Positions 32,240-40,774 of a DNA stretch of 64,000 nucleotides are shown here, piece by piece; within the stretch, counting starts at the first letter, position 1, and every line of letters begins with the position of its first letter. The notes beneath the pieces were generated by a model that was given only the letters and a program-made list of their open reading frames with translations, was not told the origin of the DNA and searched no databases. The position numbers were made by a program, and so were the translations under genes. Origin of the DNA: Giesbergeria sp. (GTDB lineage: Bacteria > Pseudomonadota > Gammaproteobacteria > Burkholderiales > Burkholderiaceae_C). Where the stretch lies: assembly GCF_028686475.1 (NCBI RefSeq), contig NZ_JAQUCA010000002.1:1-64000 (forward strand), given 5' to 3'.

Positions 32240-32466
32240 GCTGTCGTCGTACCTCACTTGGTCGCACTCACTCGCTGTATTACGAGCGCACCCCCATTTA
32301 GTACCCAGCGGGTACTGAATTGATGCCGCAAGGGCTACAAGGCTTTTCACGGCGCTGGCCACGGGCGAGTCTTGCCATCAAGGCACCAGGCAGCAACAAA
32401 TTACACCAGAGGTGGGCGCGCTAAACATATAGAAACTTTGGAGCGCAAACAGGTCGAATCTATCAA

Positions 32467-32485
32467 GTACGTTAAACTACCGTAC
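32467..32485. promoter_or_regulatory. Possible operator of the TacA/TacT-type module
   Basis: GTACG (32467-32471) and CGTAC (32481-32485) form a 5-bp inverted repeat around a 9-base AT-rich centre, 13 bases before the antitoxin ATG. Antitoxins of this class bind palindromes at their own promoter. The arms are short, so this is tentative. Confidence 0.35.
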
Positions 32486-32498
32486 AAAGGAGCCTGCC

Positions 32499-32771
32499 AT
32501 GACCGCCGCCACCGCCCGTTTAGACCTTCGCCTAGATGCTCACGACAAGCACCGCATCGCCAAGGCCGCCGCGCTGCGCGGGCTGCCCGTTTCGGCCTTT
32601 GTGCGCCAAGCGGTGCTGCGCGAGGCAGACAACGCTATCGCCGCCGCTGCGGTGGTGATGCTGTCTGAGGAAGAGTCGCGCCGCTTCTTGGCCGCGCTCG
32701 ATGCCCCTTTTCAGCCCAATGAACCCCTGCGCCAAGCCATGCAGAACGCCGCCGCACTGGTGCCCCGCTGA
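32499..32771 (+). CDS. DUF1778 (TacA-type) ribbon-helix-helix antitoxin
   Basis: The 90-residue protein has the DUF1778 pattern ARLDLRLDAHDKHRIAKAA then ALRGLPVSAFVRQAVLREA near residues 4-45, and a C-terminal tail with EEESRRFLAALDAPF that typically wraps the toxin. AAGGAG lies 7 bases upstream of the ATG. The GNAT toxin gene follows after 3 bp. It should repress the pair and block the acetyltransferase. Confidence 0.88.
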   Translation: MTAATARLDLRLDAHDKHRIAKAAALRGLPVSAFVRQAVLREADNAIAAAAVVMLSEEESRRFLAALDAPFQPNEPLRQAMQNAAALVPR

Positions 32772-32774
32772 GTT

Positions 32775-33266
32775 ATGGCGCTGCACTTTGCCTTGCTGGA
32801 TGCCCGCTTGCACCAGCGCAGTAGCTTTGCCAGTGGTGTAACCGCCCTAGACAGCTACCTGCAACAACGCGCCAGCCAGCATCAGCGCGACGGCATAGCC
32901 ACCACCCATGTGCTGATAGACAGTGACAACCCTGCGCGCATTTTGGGTTACTGCACTTTGTCTGCCGCGCAACTGACCCTGAGCGCACTACAAGAGGCCG
33001 ACCGCAAAGGTCTGCCTGCTTACCCTGTGCCCGCAATGCGCGTTGGCCGATTGGCGGTGGCCGCTGCCGAACAGGGCAAGGGATACGGCCAGCTGCTACT
33101 AGGCCATGCAGTCAACTTGGCCCTGTCGCTGCGGCAAACCTTGGGGGTGCGCGTGCTGGTGGTAGATGCCAAAGACACCCCAGCAGCCCTTTTTTACCAG
33201 CGCTACGGCTTCACCCAGACATCGGAAAACGCGCTCACGCTCTATCTACCGCTGGGGCGGGTGTGA
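32775..33266 (+). CDS. GNAT acetyltransferase toxin (TacT/AtaT type)
   Basis: The 163-residue acetyltransferase has the acetyl-CoA loop VGRLAVAAAEQGKGYGQLLL near residue 90 and the late ALFYQRYGFTQ motif near 140, whose tyrosine is catalytic in this family. With a DUF1778 partner such enzymes acetylate the aminoacyl group of charged tRNAs and stop translation. The start ATGGCGCTGCACTTTGCC was chosen by spacing to the antitoxin. It ends 36 bp before zorA. Confidence 0.87.
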   Translation: MALHFALLDARLHQRSSFASGVTALDSYLQQRASQHQRDGIATTHVLIDSDNPARILGYCTLSAAQLTLSALQEADRKGLPAYPVPAMRVGRLAVAAAEQGKGYGQLLLGHAVNLALSLRQTLGVRVLVVDAKDTPAALFYQRYGFTQTSENALTLYLPLGRV

Positions 33267-33302
33267 ACGTTTGCTACGGCCCACGAACCTTGTGAAATTC
33301 AG

Positions 33303-35693
33303 ATGCAAATACTTTTTAGTTTTTTGACAACCAGTCCCGAGGCGGTAGTTTTTGTTGTTCTGTGCATATTTGCATCTGCTTTGGTTGCATATTTCAAGTG
33401 GTACAAGCCAAAAAATGAAAAAATCCTTGAAGAAATAAATAGGCTGTCCACTGAGTTGACAAAAAAAGACCAAGACTGGAGAGAAATTGAAAAGCATTTA
33501 CATGAAACTATTGAATCATATCCGCATATAAAAGACGCATGGCGTGAAACTGAAGGTAGGGTTATTAAAATTTCCACAGCTGGTAATAATAAATATTTAA
33601 TGTATGGAATGCCTCGGGATTTATGGAATGCTTCGGGTCTATTATCTAGAAATTTCAATTTAGCTTTGGCCGAGGCAGTGCCAAATATATTGGTAGGTAT
33701 TGGTTTATTTTTTACATTTTTGTTTTTGTCTTTGGCATTGATAGGCACTACTACCGCGCTCACTGACGCATCGTCTTCCAAAGACACTGAAGCTGCAATA
33801 AGTCAATTGCTCAAGATTGCTGGTAGTAAATTTTTAACCTCCTTGGCTGGTTTATTGGCTTCGATTTTATGGACAATATTTTTTCGGCGTTCAATCAATA
33901 AAGTGTCAGAGGCTTGTGATGATTTCTTGTTAGCCCTAAGCAAGGTGATTTCACCTGCTGGTGGTGAAAATATTACTTTGCATCAATTGGCAGTAGCTGA
34001 TGAAGCCTTGAAATCAGGTAGCGATAGTAAGATGTTGGCTGAAGAATTATTAAAGAAAGTGCGCGAAGTAACTGATCAAAGTTTGCATTCGATGAACGAT
34101 AGTAACGCACTGACCGAAGAGTTATTGAACGAGGCCCGTGAACAAACTGGAACTTTCAAGCGCTTTGAAACTGATTTAGCGGTCTCATTGGCTAGTGCCA
34201 TCAATCAAGCTTTTACCCCACAAATGCAGGCCATGACCGAGCGTCTAGTCGCATCGATTGAGGGCTTGAGCGAAAAAATGGGCACGATGAACCAAGAAGC
34301 ACTCAAAACAATGCTGGATGATTTTGCTGGGATGCTCAAGCAAGCCACTGATGCTGAAATGACGCAGTTGCAGCAAACTCTACAAGACCTGAGTAATCAG
34401 TTGCACGGTGCAGGGTCAATGTTGGAAATTCAATCTGGCATGGCTGCTAATGCTATTTTGAATGCCGGGGTAGAAATGCAGACCCAATTGAAAGGGGCTG
34501 GTGATACGTTGAGCGCCCAGACGGCTGAAGTAGCCACAGTGATTCAAACCGCAGGTACGCAACTGGCGGCATCTACGCAGGAAATGTCAGAAAACCTAGT
34601 ACAGGGTGCCCATCAGCTGGAGCAAGCCACCGCTTCTATTAGGCTTGGCTTCAAAGATTTAGGTGAAGTGGTAGAGCTGGCCTCTGCCAAGGGCAAAGAA
34701 GGTATTGCACAAATTCATATTGCCCTCGAAAAAGCCGATTTAACGGTGACACAGCTTTCTCAAACGGCCTCCGGCCTGTCTGAGACCGCCCAAGGCTTGG
34801 TCGAAACAGGCGCTTTGGTCAGTAACATGGTGGACAACGTACAAGAGTTGGCGCGTGAACAACGGGCTGTAGTGCTTTCAGTCAGGGAAGTGGTGCCCAA
34901 TGCCATGGCCGCAGTGCAGCGGGTGACGGAAGTGCTCGATCAGGCGGCAGCGCAAACACTGTCCAGTATGCAGCAGACCCACCAAGCGATGGAATCTACC
35001 GCTACAGCACTGGGTAAAACCGTTGGCTCGATTACTGAGGGTGCCGGTGTCTTGGCGGTACGTACCCAAGAGATGTCAGAAAACTTGGTACAGGGGGCCC
35101 ATCAGCTGGAGCAAGCTACTGCTTCTATCAGGCTTGGCTTCAAAGATTTAGGTGAAGTGGTAGAGCTGGCCTCTACCAAGGGCAAAGAAGGTATTGCACA
35201 AGTTCATATCGCCCTCGAAAAAGCCGATTTGACGGTGGCACAGCTTTCTCAAACGGCCTCCGGCCTGTCTGAGACCGCCCAAGGCTTGGTCGAAACAGGC
35301 GCTTTGGTCAGTAACATGGTGGACAACGTACAAGAGTTGGCGCGTGAACAACGGGCTGTAGTGCTTTCAGTCAAGGAAGTGGCCCCCAATGCCATGGCCG
35401 CAGTGGAACGGGTGACAGAAGTGCTCGATCAAGCAGCGGCGCAAACACTGTCGAGTATGCAGCAGACGCGCCAAGCAATGGAATCTACCGCTACGACACT
35501 GGGTAAAACCGTCGGCTCTATTACCGAAGGTGTCGGCGTCTATTCCACCCAAGTGGCCGAGCTGCATCGCCAAATGGACGGGCAATTGGCCAAGGCGGTT
35601 GGCAGCTTTGACCAAGGAGTAAAAGACTTGAGTGAAGTAGTGGAAGAATTGACGGAAAGTCTTCAGTCCACTGTTAAAACTGTCAGGAGGTAA
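33303..35693 (+). CDS. zorA: Zorya system motor subunit ZorA with duplicated tail
   Basis: ZorA is the MotA/ExbB-like subunit of the proton-driven inner-membrane motor that triggers Zorya anti-phage defence. The 796-residue protein has a membrane segment at about 14-34, a MotA/TolQ/ExbB-like region with helices near 122-152 (VPNILVGIGLFFTFLFLSLA) and 178-200 (LTSLAGLLASILWTIFFRR), then about 590 residues of helical, Gln/Glu/Ala-rich tail. The tail holds two nearly identical 163-residue units in tandem (nucleotides 34575-35063 and 35064-35552). The first 750 bases are AT-rich, and the duplicated part is more GC-rich. It overlaps zorB by one base or abuts it. Confidence 0.93.
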   Translation: MQILFSFLTTSPEAVVFVVLCIFASALVAYFKWYKPKNEKILEEINRLSTELTKKDQDWREIEKHLHETIESYPHIKDAWRETEGRVIKISTAGNNKYLMYGMPRDLWNASGLLSRNFNLALAEAVPNILVGIGLFFTFLFLSLALIGTTTALTDASSSKDTEAAISQLLKIAGSKFLTSLAGLLASILWTIFFRRSINKVSEACDDFLLALSKVISPAGGENITLHQLAVADEALKSGSDSKMLAEELLKKVREVTDQSLHSMNDSNALTEELLNEAREQTGTFKRFETDLAVSLASAINQAFTPQMQAMTERLVASIEGLSEKMGTMNQEALKTMLDDFAGMLKQATDAEMTQLQQTLQDLSNQLHGAGSMLEIQSGMAANAILNAGVEMQTQLKGAGDTLSAQTAEVATVIQTAGTQLAASTQEMSENLVQGAHQLEQATASIRLGFKDLGEVVELASAKGKEGIAQIHIALEKADLTVTQLSQTASGLSETAQGLVETGALVSNMVDNVQELAREQRAVVLSVREVVPNAMAAVQRVTEVLDQAAAQTLSSMQQTHQAMESTATALGKTVGSITEGAGVLAVRTQEMSENLVQGAHQLEQATASIRLGFKDLGEVVELASTKGKEGIAQVHIALEKADLTVAQLSQTASGLSETAQGLVETGALVSNMVDNVQELAREQRAVVLSVKEVAPNAMAAVERVTEVLDQAAAQTLSSMQQTRQAMESTATTLGKTVGSITEGVGVYSTQVAELHRQMDGQLAKAVGSFDQGVKDLSEVVEELTESLQSTVKTVRR
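34575..35552 (+). repeat. Tandem 489-bp duplication inside the ZorA tail
   Basis: Two copies of 489 bp (34575-35063 and 35064-35552) encode 163-residue segments beginning TQEMSENLVQGAHQLEQATA and ending near GKTVGSITEG. The copies differ at only a small number of positions, for example SAKGK versus STKGK, SVREVVPNAM versus SVKEVAPNAM, and AAVQR versus AAVER. Exact in-frame length and high identity at silent sites point to a recent duplication. Confidence 0.95.
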
Positions 35694-35695
35694 TG

Positions 35696-36490
35696 ATGTC
35701 TTGGCATGGTTATCGCCCGCACCAAGCCCCTGATTCTGCTGGTTCCAGCGTGGAGCAGGGATACATGGCTTCCACTGCCGATTTAATGGTCGGATTGCTG
35801 TTCATTTTCATCATCATGGTGGCCTTTTTGGCGCACAAAAGAAACACTGAAACTGAAGCACTCGCCGCTGAAGCCAAGGCTTTGGCGACTGCCGCGCAAG
35901 AAGCGCGCACCGCGTTCAGTGATCCACGAGGTGCTGTCACTAGCGCCATTGGCGAGCAAATCCGCCAAACCCTTGCTACTGTGCGTATTGACCCCTCCAG
36001 CGGAATTATCAGCCTGCCTGAAGATGTGTTGTTTGATTTGGGCAGTTCGACCCTCAAGCCAGCAGCACAGCCTAAACTAATCGAAGTAGCAGAAAAGTTG
36101 GGCACAGTATTGCCTTGTTTCGTGGCTAATCAGCGTAAGCAGCAGGGTTGTACCAATAACCCTTACGGACATGAAGTTGAAACCATATTTATCGAGGGGC
36201 ATACCGACAATGTGCCTATGCTACGCGATGGAGGTAATACCAAATTGTCCCTCGATCGGGCTATTTCGGTAAGTAATGCACTGGTGCAGGGCACCCCATT
36301 GGCTGGCTATCGCAATGATCAGGAGTTGCCCCTGTTTTCATACAGTGCATACGCTGATTCACGGCCATTGAAGGGAATCGCGCCCTCCGATGGCCGCAAC
36401 CGCCGCGTGGACTTGCGTATTGTTCTGACTTATCGACCTCATGACGAAGCCGATTTTTTAGAACGCATGGGTAAGCATTTGAGCCGTTGA
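35696..36490 (+). CDS. zorB: Zorya system subunit ZorB (MotB/OmpA-like)
   Basis: ZorB pairs with ZorA to form a peptidoglycan-anchored proton channel. The 264-residue protein has one membrane helix near 28-46 (STADLMVGLLFIFIIMVAFL), with the essential-type aspartate at residue 29. A linker and an OmpA-like peptidoglycan-binding domain follow (FDLGSSTLKPAAQPKL near 118, FIEGHTDNVPM near 164, DGRNRRVDLRIVL near 233). AGGAGG ends 5 bases before this ATG; the ATG at 35693 would be only 2 bases away and less likely. The gene overlaps or abuts zorA and shares a base with the zorC start, implying coupled translation. Confidence 0.93.
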   Translation: MSWHGYRPHQAPDSAGSSVEQGYMASTADLMVGLLFIFIIMVAFLAHKRNTETEALAAEAKALATAAQEARTAFSDPRGAVTSAIGEQIRQTLATVRIDPSSGIISLPEDVLFDLGSSTLKPAAQPKLIEVAEKLGTVLPCFVANQRKQQGCTNNPYGHEVETIFIEGHTDNVPMLRDGGNTKLSLDRAISVSNALVQGTPLAGYRNDQELPLFSYSAYADSRPLKGIAPSDGRNRRVDLRIVLTYRPHDEADFLERMGKHLSR

Positions 36491-37896
36491 TGGAATACGC
36501 TATGTTTGCTCCGTTGCCCACTAAAATGGAAAAGCTGGAGGCCGTTTTGCTGCAAATAAATGCAGTAACTGTCCAAACACCGCCGCCTTTTGTAGAAATC
36601 GGCAAAAAACTACGCCTAGCATACGAGCAACAGCGCACACAAGACTACCAATTGTTGTCTAAAAGCGACTGGCGGCAATTACCCTATGCCTTGTGGGTTA
36701 AAGGTATGCTAGCGCTCTATGAAACTGACCCAATTTTACTGAACCGTTATTGGTCAGAAGTTTTACCCGAAGCATTGCAAAGCAGCCCCAGACGCGCCAA
36801 GCGTTGGCTAATACCTTTATTCTTTGTCTATTGCAATGGGTTTGACCCGGAGAGTATTGCATTTCGGGGTTTTGCGGCCAAGCTGCGCCAAGTTTTGCAA
36901 TTGGCACAAGGCGCGATGGCTGCCAAAATGCGAGAAATGGATGAGCGACAGGATTTTTTTAATCCAATTCGCGCACCTGTAAATCTTGCCAGCTTGTTTT
37001 TTACGCTGCACCAAGTCCATGAAGATGAATTGATGGGTGCCTATTTGTTCTGGCCTGGATTTGAGGGCACAGGGTTGGGTACGGCTATTTTGCGTGCTGG
37101 TTTGCAATTGCCGCTAGACCAGCTGCGTGAGCTCGCCACGGTACAGCGGGTGATGAACTGGTTACAGAAGATGCCAGCGCCCGTGGTCAAAACCGATTTA
37201 CGCATTGCCTTTGCCGATGGATTGCTTTTGCCGTGGCAGCACAACCGCAAGATGCAGGATGGATTGAAAAAAATACTGCTCACATTTTTCTTGCAGCAAT
37301 ACGGTGATCCACGTTTTTTGCGCCATGCCAATTACCAGTGGGAAGGTGTAAATCCAGACGCTGTGCATGTGATGCACTACTTGCTCACAGGCGATACCCT
37401 CAAAGGATTTATGAGCATCTTGGAGCGCACGGCTGATGATATTTGGCGCTACCGACAAAAATTCTGGATGGCTTATTACGATGCCGGTCATATTGAAGAG
37501 GCTTGGATGGTTTTGGGTGCCCATGCCCAGATAGCGGCAAAGAGCAACAACACTAGCGCAGTCCCGCAACGCTTTGGGCGGCTGGAAGGTGGTGCCGCTC
37601 CAAATCAATCTGTTTTGCTGCTACGCATAGGTGATCTGGTTTTTTCAGAGTGGAGTCATAGTGGCAGTTTGCGCGCCTACCCTGAAGATGATTCAGATGC
37701 TCCCAGCTTTTACCAACTCAGCTACCACGGACAGACATTGCGAGAAGCGCAATCACTGGATTTTCATGATGGGCTCAATATGCGGCCCGAACTGCGCCAT
37801 ACCCATTCTGAACATGGAACATGGCAACGCAAAGCGCGTGACATGATTCGTCAGCGCACAGGGATTTACCTCGGTGATTGGGAAATTCTGTTGTGA
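36490..37896 (+). CDS. zorC: Zorya type I protein ZorC (EH-signature domain)
   Basis: This 468-residue cytoplasmic protein of the EH_Signature group is shared by type I Zorya systems. The C-terminal signature is visible: LLRIGDLVFSEWSHSGSLRAY near residue 375, the PSFYQLSYHGQTL region, then HTHSEHGTWQRKARDMI near 436. ZorC is thought to bind DNA and act with ZorD once ZorAB senses phage. The ATG uses the last base of the zorB TGA; the TTG one codon earlier is less likely. Its 3' end overlaps zorD by 4 bases. It looks shorter than the E. coli protein I recall, so it may be a divergent form. Confidence 0.88.
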   Translation: MEYAMFAPLPTKMEKLEAVLLQINAVTVQTPPPFVEIGKKLRLAYEQQRTQDYQLLSKSDWRQLPYALWVKGMLALYETDPILLNRYWSEVLPEALQSSPRRAKRWLIPLFFVYCNGFDPESIAFRGFAAKLRQVLQLAQGAMAAKMREMDERQDFFNPIRAPVNLASLFFTLHQVHEDELMGAYLFWPGFEGTGLGTAILRAGLQLPLDQLRELATVQRVMNWLQKMPAPVVKTDLRIAFADGLLLPWQHNRKMQDGLKKILLTFFLQQYGDPRFLRHANYQWEGVNPDAVHVMHYLLTGDTLKGFMSILERTADDIWRYRQKFWMAYYDAGHIEEAWMVLGAHAQIAAKSNNTSAVPQRFGRLEGGAAPNQSVLLLRIGDLVFSEWSHSGSLRAYPEDDSDAPSFYQLSYHGQTLREAQSLDFHDGLNMRPELRHTHSEHGTWQRKARDMIRQRTGIYLGDWEILL

Positions 37897-40718
37897 CTTT
37901 GGCCATCGCGCACCGCGAAGCAACCAGCGTGACATGGGCACTGCCATGCACAGTAGCGCAGTGGTTTGAAGCCTTGCCCACCCATGCCGCTGCCGCGTTG
38001 TCGGTTTATTTAGCCGATCACCCCGCCGATTGGCAAGCCGCCACGCTCACTGTTCCTGCGGCGGTAGTGGCTACTTGGTCAGCTGCAGCTGCAGCTGCTT
38101 TGGGCTTGCCGCCCAATGCGCCGTTGGGTTTTGACCTGCGCCTGAGTGGTGCGCTGGGCAAGCCCGGGGCCAGCATTACGGTGCGTTGGTTGCAGCCGGG
38201 CAAGACGATGGCTGCCCGCGATGTGCAAGCTAATGGCCTATGGCTTACATGGCAAGATAAGCCCTATCGCATTGCCTCGCCTATGTTCGATGTGCTGGGT
38301 TTGGTGGAGCAGTTCAACCAGTCAGGCCGTAGTGGGCATGAGGAGCAGTTCCGCATTTGGGCACATATCCGTCAGACCTTGGGCGATACGGCGTCTGACC
38401 AGTTGACCGATGGTTTTTTGCGTAATCTGCGCGTAGTGACGGCAACGGCGCTGACCTTCGCCATCAACACCGATAGCCACGGGGATGTGCAACTTGATCC
38501 GGTGCTGTTGTCTGCCCGCCGCGCTGATGAAGGCGATGGCACGCAGCAGGTGCGCGCCTTGCTGGAGGGAGATGAAGCGCTGTTTTCCAAGCGGCTGGAT
38601 CAGTTGCCTAGTGGCGCTTCGGCCTTTGCTCTCCATCAGGGTACTTACGTGGTGGTGGATGAGCCGCTACAGCAGGCACTGGCTGCCGTGCAACAGCTGC
38701 GGCGTGCGCCCGCACAGGTGCGTAAACGCGCTGCCATGTACCCCGAGGCGGTATTGCGCGAGTTCATGGGTGCAGAAGACACCGCTCCCACGGTATTTGT
38801 CGAAACCGAGCGCTTTGCCGAGCGGGTGCGCGATGTGGGCGAGTGGCAGGCACCACTGTTGCCGTGGATCAAGATTGACCCGCAAAGTTGGGGCGCACCC
38901 GTGGCCGCTGGTGTACGGCTGGGCGGTGTGGAGCTGCCCTTGGACATCGCAACGCTGGAGCGGGCGCTGAGCGATATGCAAACCGCTCTGGCAGAAGGGC
39001 AAAGCACCATTGCCATTGCTGGCCAAGCCGTGGCGGCTACCCCGGCCAATGTCACAGTGTTACAGCAGCTGCACCGGGTTATGACCCGGGAGGAGGGGGG
39101 CCAGAAGCCGCAAGATGGAGGTTCTGAGGCCGTGAAAAACGTCCTCATTATTGAAACCAATCTGGATGAAACCTCTTTTGCGCGTACCACCACCGGCCAG
39201 CGTCTCGGCCAGCAGACGCTGCCTTTTGGGTTGAAAACCCGCCCCAAAAAGCACCAAGAATTTGGCATCACTTGGCTGCAGCGGCATTGGTGCCAAGGCT
39301 CGCACGGTGCCATGCTGTGCGACGACATGGGCTTGGGAAAAACTTTTCAGGCGCTGGCCTTTTGTCTTTGGCTGCGCGAACAGATGGAGGCTGGGCACAT
39401 TGCCACCAAACCCTTGCTTTTGATTGCACCGGTGGGCTTGCTCCGTAATTGGGAAGCCGAAATCAATGCCCATTTAATGGCACCCGGTCTAGGCAACTTG
39501 GTACGGGCCTATGGCGAACATCTCAAACCCCTCAAGCGCGGCAGGCACAGCGATGGCACGGCGGGCTTGGACACTGCACGCTTGGGCTCTGCCGATGTGG
39601 TGCTGGCCAATTACGAGGCTGTATCTGATTACCAACTGAGCTTTGGCGCGATACCGTTTGCTGCCGTGGTACTGGACGAAGCGCAAAAAATCAAATCACC
39701 CAAGGCCCGCATGACCCACGCGGTCAAAGCCCTGAACGCTGATTTTGTGTTGGCCATGACCGGTACCCCGGTAGAAAACCGGCTGGCCGACCTGTGGTGC
39801 ATTGCCGATGCCGTGCAGCCCGGTGCATTGGCAGACTTGAAAGACTTCAGCGCCCGTTATGAAACCGAAGGCGCTGACGTGCAAGCGCTGCGCCAGCTGG
39901 TGTGGCACGGCGAAGACCACGCCCCCAGTCTGCCGCCCCGCCTTTTGTTGCGGCGTATGAAAACTGAAAAACTCGATGGCCTGCCTGACAAGCACGAGCA
40001 TGTACTGACCGTGCCCATGCCAGCCCGACAGGCTGAGGTGTACCAGCGGGCTCTAGCGCTGAAGGAGGCCGCAGGTAGCTACACTACGCTGGAAATGATC
40101 CACGCCCTGCGCCAAGCCTCTTTGCATCCGGCATTGCTAGAGGGCGGCATGGGCAATGCCGAACTGCAGTTTGAAGATTCTGCCCGCTTCATGGCGATGG
40201 TGCAGGTGCTAGATGCCGTGGCCCGGTGCAAGGAAAAAGTGCTGGTTTTTCTCGAATCGCTGGACTTGCAGCAAGCCGACCAATTGCCGCTGCTGTTGCA
40301 GCGCCGTTACGGCTTGCAGCGCGCGCCTATGGTGATTAACGGTCAGGTTCAGACTGAAGCCCGCCAGCAGAGGGTGGACAGGTTTCAGCAGGAAGTCGGG
40401 TTTGATGTGATGCTGTTGTCGCCCAAAGCTGGTGGCGTGGGTTTGACCTTGACTGCTGCCAACCACGTTATTCACCTGTCACGCTGGTGGAACCCTGCGG
40501 TAGAAGACCAATGTTCAGACCGCGTGTACCGTATTGGGCAGACCAAGCCTGTGCATATCTATTACCCGTTAGCCGTGGTGCCTGGTGCGGAGGCACACAG
40601 CTTTGATGTGCAGTTGCAGGCATTAATGAATCGCAAACGGAAGCTGGCGCAGGATTTGTTGGCGGCACCAGCGTTTTCGACACAAGACTATCAAGAGCTT
40701 CTTTCCTCGATAAACTAA
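37893..40718 (+). CDS. zorD: Zorya type I helicase-nuclease ZorD (SNF2 family)
   Basis: ZorD is the SNF2-type ATPase/nuclease effector of type I Zorya. The 941-residue protein has a poorly conserved N-terminal half and a C-terminal helicase: Walker A CDDMGLGKTFQALAF near residue 475, FAAVVLDEAQKIKSPKARM near 591, MTGTPVENRLADLWCI, SPKAGGVGLTLTAANHVI and DQCSDRVYRIGQTKPVHIYYP near 872. The GTG at 37893 overlaps the zorC TGA and was preferred over the TTG at 37878. It completes the zorABCD order that defines type I. Confidence 0.92.
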   Translation: MTLAIAHREATSVTWALPCTVAQWFEALPTHAAAALSVYLADHPADWQAATLTVPAAVVATWSAAAAAALGLPPNAPLGFDLRLSGALGKPGASITVRWLQPGKTMAARDVQANGLWLTWQDKPYRIASPMFDVLGLVEQFNQSGRSGHEEQFRIWAHIRQTLGDTASDQLTDGFLRNLRVVTATALTFAINTDSHGDVQLDPVLLSARRADEGDGTQQVRALLEGDEALFSKRLDQLPSGASAFALHQGTYVVVDEPLQQALAAVQQLRRAPAQVRKRAAMYPEAVLREFMGAEDTAPTVFVETERFAERVRDVGEWQAPLLPWIKIDPQSWGAPVAAGVRLGGVELPLDIATLERALSDMQTALAEGQSTIAIAGQAVAATPANVTVLQQLHRVMTREEGGQKPQDGGSEAVKNVLIIETNLDETSFARTTTGQRLGQQTLPFGLKTRPKKHQEFGITWLQRHWCQGSHGAMLCDDMGLGKTFQALAFCLWLREQMEAGHIATKPLLLIAPVGLLRNWEAEINAHLMAPGLGNLVRAYGEHLKPLKRGRHSDGTAGLDTARLGSADVVLANYEAVSDYQLSFGAIPFAAVVLDEAQKIKSPKARMTHAVKALNADFVLAMTGTPVENRLADLWCIADAVQPGALADLKDFSARYETEGADVQALRQLVWHGEDHAPSLPPRLLLRRMKTEKLDGLPDKHEHVLTVPMPARQAEVYQRALALKEAAGSYTTLEMIHALRQASLHPALLEGGMGNAELQFEDSARFMAMVQVLDAVARCKEKVLVFLESLDLQQADQLPLLLQRRYGLQRAPMVINGQVQTEARQQRVDRFQQEVGFDVMLLSPKAGGVGLTLTAANHVIHLSRWWNPAVEDQCSDRVYRIGQTKPVHIYYPLAVVPGAEAHSFDVQLQALMNRKRKLAQDLLAAPAFSTQDYQELLSSIN

Positions 40719-40774
40719 CCAAGTTTCTATTGAACATCGAAGCATAATTTTTAACAATTTTATTGAGTATAAAA

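Noticed and set aside
34560-35560. CRISPR-like repeat signal
   Set aside because: The repeated DNA is one 489-bp coding duplication without spacers.
33303-36490. Flagellar motor (MotA/MotB), Tol/Exb or type II Zorya (zorE) interpretation
   Set aside because: The long tail, the EH-signature gene and the SNF2 gene downstream fit type I Zorya; no flagellar, TolA/TonB or HNH-type ZorE gene is present.
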